A stretch of DNA of 64,000 nt from Trichoplax sp. H2 (taxonomy: Eukaryota; Placozoa; Uniplacotomia; Trichoplacea), in contig NOWV01000003.1 in the NCBI GenBank assembly GCA_003344405.1, positions 806,001 through 870,000 on the forward strand, written 5' to 3'. Every line of letters starts with the position of its first letter. Position 1 is the stretch's first letter. A program made the translations under genes and the position numbers. The notes under the pieces are model-generated. The model worked only from the letters and a program-made list of their open reading frames with translations, did no database searches and was not told the origin of the DNA. Positions 61,501 to 64,000 of this stretch are shown here, one piece after another.

Positions 61501-64000
61501 CTGAATATTTTGTGATTGTTTGAAAACAAATGGGACAATACAGTCTCTTAATAACGAAGCATAGGACGAGATGCAAGCATCAATAGGTATACTTGACAAT
61601 ATGCAATCAATATCATAGCTTGTTAGCTCAAGCTCATGTAGATGTCGCTGCCAAACGATTTGCACAGAAGAAAAGCTTCTATCCATTAAAAAATTCTTCA
61701 TTACTTTCACTATACTTGACTGCAAGAACTGCTGCCACTTGAAACCACTAAAATTAAAATTTCATAGTTGGTAAACGGTTACTAACATTCATATTTAAAG
61801 TTAACAAACCTAAAAGATGATTCCGAAACGATTAAGAAAGTTCCCAACCGTAATAGATGAGTTTCTACCTATAAAAACGGATTACTTGTTCTTATATATA
61901 TTAAGATACGAGGAAATTCAATCTATTTACTCTTCTGAATAAAAAAAAGATTGTAGTTTCTGACTGATTAAATTGAAGCTAATTACTAACTTGTCCTTTA
62001 AGTTCCTGTGTTTCTTCGTTGGTGAATTTATCAGGTACTGCATTTTGTTTATCTAGCTGCATTGTTTAGAAATAAGTAAGCTCTCAATATTCGCCTTTTT
62101 ATTGTAGCAAATGGAGTTAATACTTATCACCTACCCTGTTCCTAGCATATACTAAGAGCTTATGCACATGATCAACATTTGAAAGTCCTGAATTTGAACA
62201 TATTCTAACAATGTCGGCGTTACTCTAGATGAGTACACAGACGCGTAATTAAGCTATTGTATAGAATTTATAATATGCAAATTTTTTTAAGTGTACACTA
62301 TTTCAATAATCATCAGAAATTGTAATAGCACATGAAACCTTTATATTATCTAGCGTTTCTGTTAAAGTGTTGAATAAATTTCCTGGGGTATCAGGTGAGA
62401 GATTGGAGTTAGCTTCGCTTGCGATCGCTTTTCCTAAAAGCCAATCCGCCTTCACCATATAAACGAGCTAAATTTTGCAAACATCCGAATAGAATTAATC
62501 AGTATGTTAAGAATATTCTGATAACGTTAATAAGAAAAAATTTGCGATTTTTGACAAACAACGTTTATGAACCTGGATTTCTTCATCGCCAAATTGATAT
62601 AAATGAGCGAAGTCGAGCGCTTCCTGATATCTTCCTTTGTGGAGTAGGTAACTAAATCTGTATGTATAGCGGAATCATCAGTATCTTATACAAGTAGGTG
62701 AGCACAATTGAAAGTTTACCTTTGAGACGGCGATGATTCCCGTATAGATTTTACGCGCATAGCAGGTAAGCTTATAAGAAAATGAAAAATTAGTTATCTA
62801 GTTTATTGAAGGGTAAATACGTTCTACTAATTGATTCTAGACATTGTAAATGTATACACGTATAACGTACCTATTATCATCACTGAATGATCGACTTTCA
62901 ATGAAAAAGACATTATCCTGAAAATAAATATGTATGCCTGTGTTAGATACGGTATTCATATAGTAACTCTAAATATATGCGTGCCAACCTTATTTCCATT
63001 CATCTCAATTAAGTATGTCGAAGTTGACGCTGAAACGCTATATATCTTATGAAGGAACGGCATGGATAAGACATGAATGAAATAGTTCTAAAATGTAAAG
63101 AAACCACCAATAAAGTGAGCTGTTACTAACAGTACTATTAAAAGTGGTAAAGATCAACAACAACATAGACGATGCAACGATTGTGCTGATGTATTGCTTT
63201 TGGCTATTATACAATACAACATAATTATTGTGGCTGAACCTCATTTTCGTTAGATAAGATAAATAGCTTTTGCGAGTTAGGTTGCTTCTGGCTGAAGATA
63301 AAGTTGATAATAAGGTTTAAAATCTGGATAAATATGAAATATTTCATATCTTTAATATTGAAAGCGCACCGGTAGCTAAATACAGAATTATGGATTTTCA
63401 AGGAATCGGTGCCACATAAGAAATTTTCTACTTTATGTTCTTGCCATAATTTCATCATGAACAAGGTTAGTAACGAACAAGCCCAAAGGCTTAAAGATTT
63501 CTACAAGATATCACAAAGGAGCAAAGATTGACAAATAGATAGCACGCTATATGGTTGCCGTATATCAGAAATCTACGATAATAGCAGCAGAATTGCACAC
63601 AGTCTCCAAACGTACGTCGCTATGGAGGACCAATAGCAAATTGCGATCAACAAGACAGCATTTACAGATCGAAGTACCTAAAATGAAAGCTCCATTTTTA
63701 TAACATTGATCTCAGACAATAAAATTAATGAGTCACTAGCTTCTACGCTAACCTAAAAATTCAGAAGAAATCGAATGAACTACATTGTAGGTGTCTTCAC
63801 TTGGAATTTCTAAAACACATAAAGGTTCGTTTCCTTTACCCTAAAATTGAAAGCACATTATCGTTACAAACGTAGATAAGTTATCATAGATATTCATATA
63901 TTTAGTATGCTTTACCCCAATCACTAAAAGATACGATAACTCAAAGGTAGGTTGATATGTCATACAAACGGGCTCATCAATATATTGAGAAATATCATGG
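52448..64000 (-). CDS. KNTC1: Kinetochore-associated protein 1 (KNTC1/Rod), N-terminus beyond the window
   Basis: Large subunit of the Rod-Zwilch-ZW10 complex, which recruits dynein and Mad1/Mad2 to kinetochores. The gene is cut into dozens of short exons across 11.5 kb. From the right edge, blocks are YQPTFELSYLLVIG, NEPLCVLEIPSED, FLHKIYSVSASTSTYLIE, LLHKGRYQEALDFAHLYQFG (about 62585-62650), KWQQFLQSSIVKVMKNFLMD, DYGVSDDKVFSEYIK and, near the end, TTFEQRKRALQVLLTIASAD and AVDLCLDYKVYDKVIWNNIL. These follow human KNTC1 in order. The last exons are 52756-52853, 52576-52687 and 52448-52495, ending [16 protein letters not shown] read-through of the 52576 donor would instead stop at 52486. The exon 52756-52853 donor is GC (GGGAG|GCAAGT). 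The N-terminal part, about 95 residues by human numbering, is off the edge. Exact boundaries of the middle exons were not all fixed. Confidence 0.9.

Overview
This window is nuclear DNA from an AT-rich animal genome, most likely a placozoan such as Trichoplax or a relative. The genes are split into many short exons by short GT-AG introns. The gene set is distinctly metazoan (CCSAP, MAP10, CRIPT, FIBP, KNTC1/Rod, MRPL49, atlastin, frizzled-type CRD). No bacterial features, CRISPR arrays or rRNA/tRNA genes were seen. The placozoan call is an inference from gene compactness, base composition and my memory of the protein families; no search was run.

Layout, left to right. 2198-6082 (+) atlastin GTPase, first exon not found. 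8186-9580 (-) a TTC9-family TPR protein. 10689-11821 (+) CCSAP, divergent from TTC9 across a repeat-filled 1.1-kb spacer. 11822-17531 gene-poor, with a duplicated block around an assembly gap. 17532-20238 (+) a secreted, probably GPI-anchored protein with two frizzled-like cysteine-rich domains. 21119-23806 (-) PRORP, the protein-only mitochondrial RNase P nuclease. 26066-28610 (+) MAP10. 30281-31169 (-) mitochondrial ribosomal protein mL49. 31354-32020 a minisatellite. 33381-37010 (+) PRPF39. 38239-40043 (-) glycine N-methyltransferase. 40044-46349 gene-poor and repeat-rich, with a second duplicated block around a gap and a foldback element. 46350-47916 (+) CRIPT. 49343-52537 (+) FIBP. 52448-64000 (-) KNTC1/Rod, running off the right edge.

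I assembled the gene models by hand from reading frame, splice dinucleotides, phase continuity and remembered family sequence. Exons are listed in the evidence fields. Most junctions keep phase exactly; the exception is CRIPT intron 1.

The genes are ordinary housekeeping or cytoskeletal genes and form no pathway cluster. Two are mitochondrial (PRORP, mL49), one is a U1-snRNP splicing factor (PRPF39), and three are linked to microtubules, cilia or the spindle (CCSAP, MAP10, KNTC1).

The most unusual signals are these. A pentanucleotide family (TACTG/CAGTA) changes strand repeatedly to form GTAC-centred palindromes. It is confined to introns and intergenic DNA, and it differs between two near-identical sequence copies in exact 5-bp steps. 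Three introns appear to use GC-AG boundaries, all with the donor GCAAGT. CRIPT contains an 18-nt microexon. FIBP and KNTC1 probably overlap tail to tail in coding sequence.
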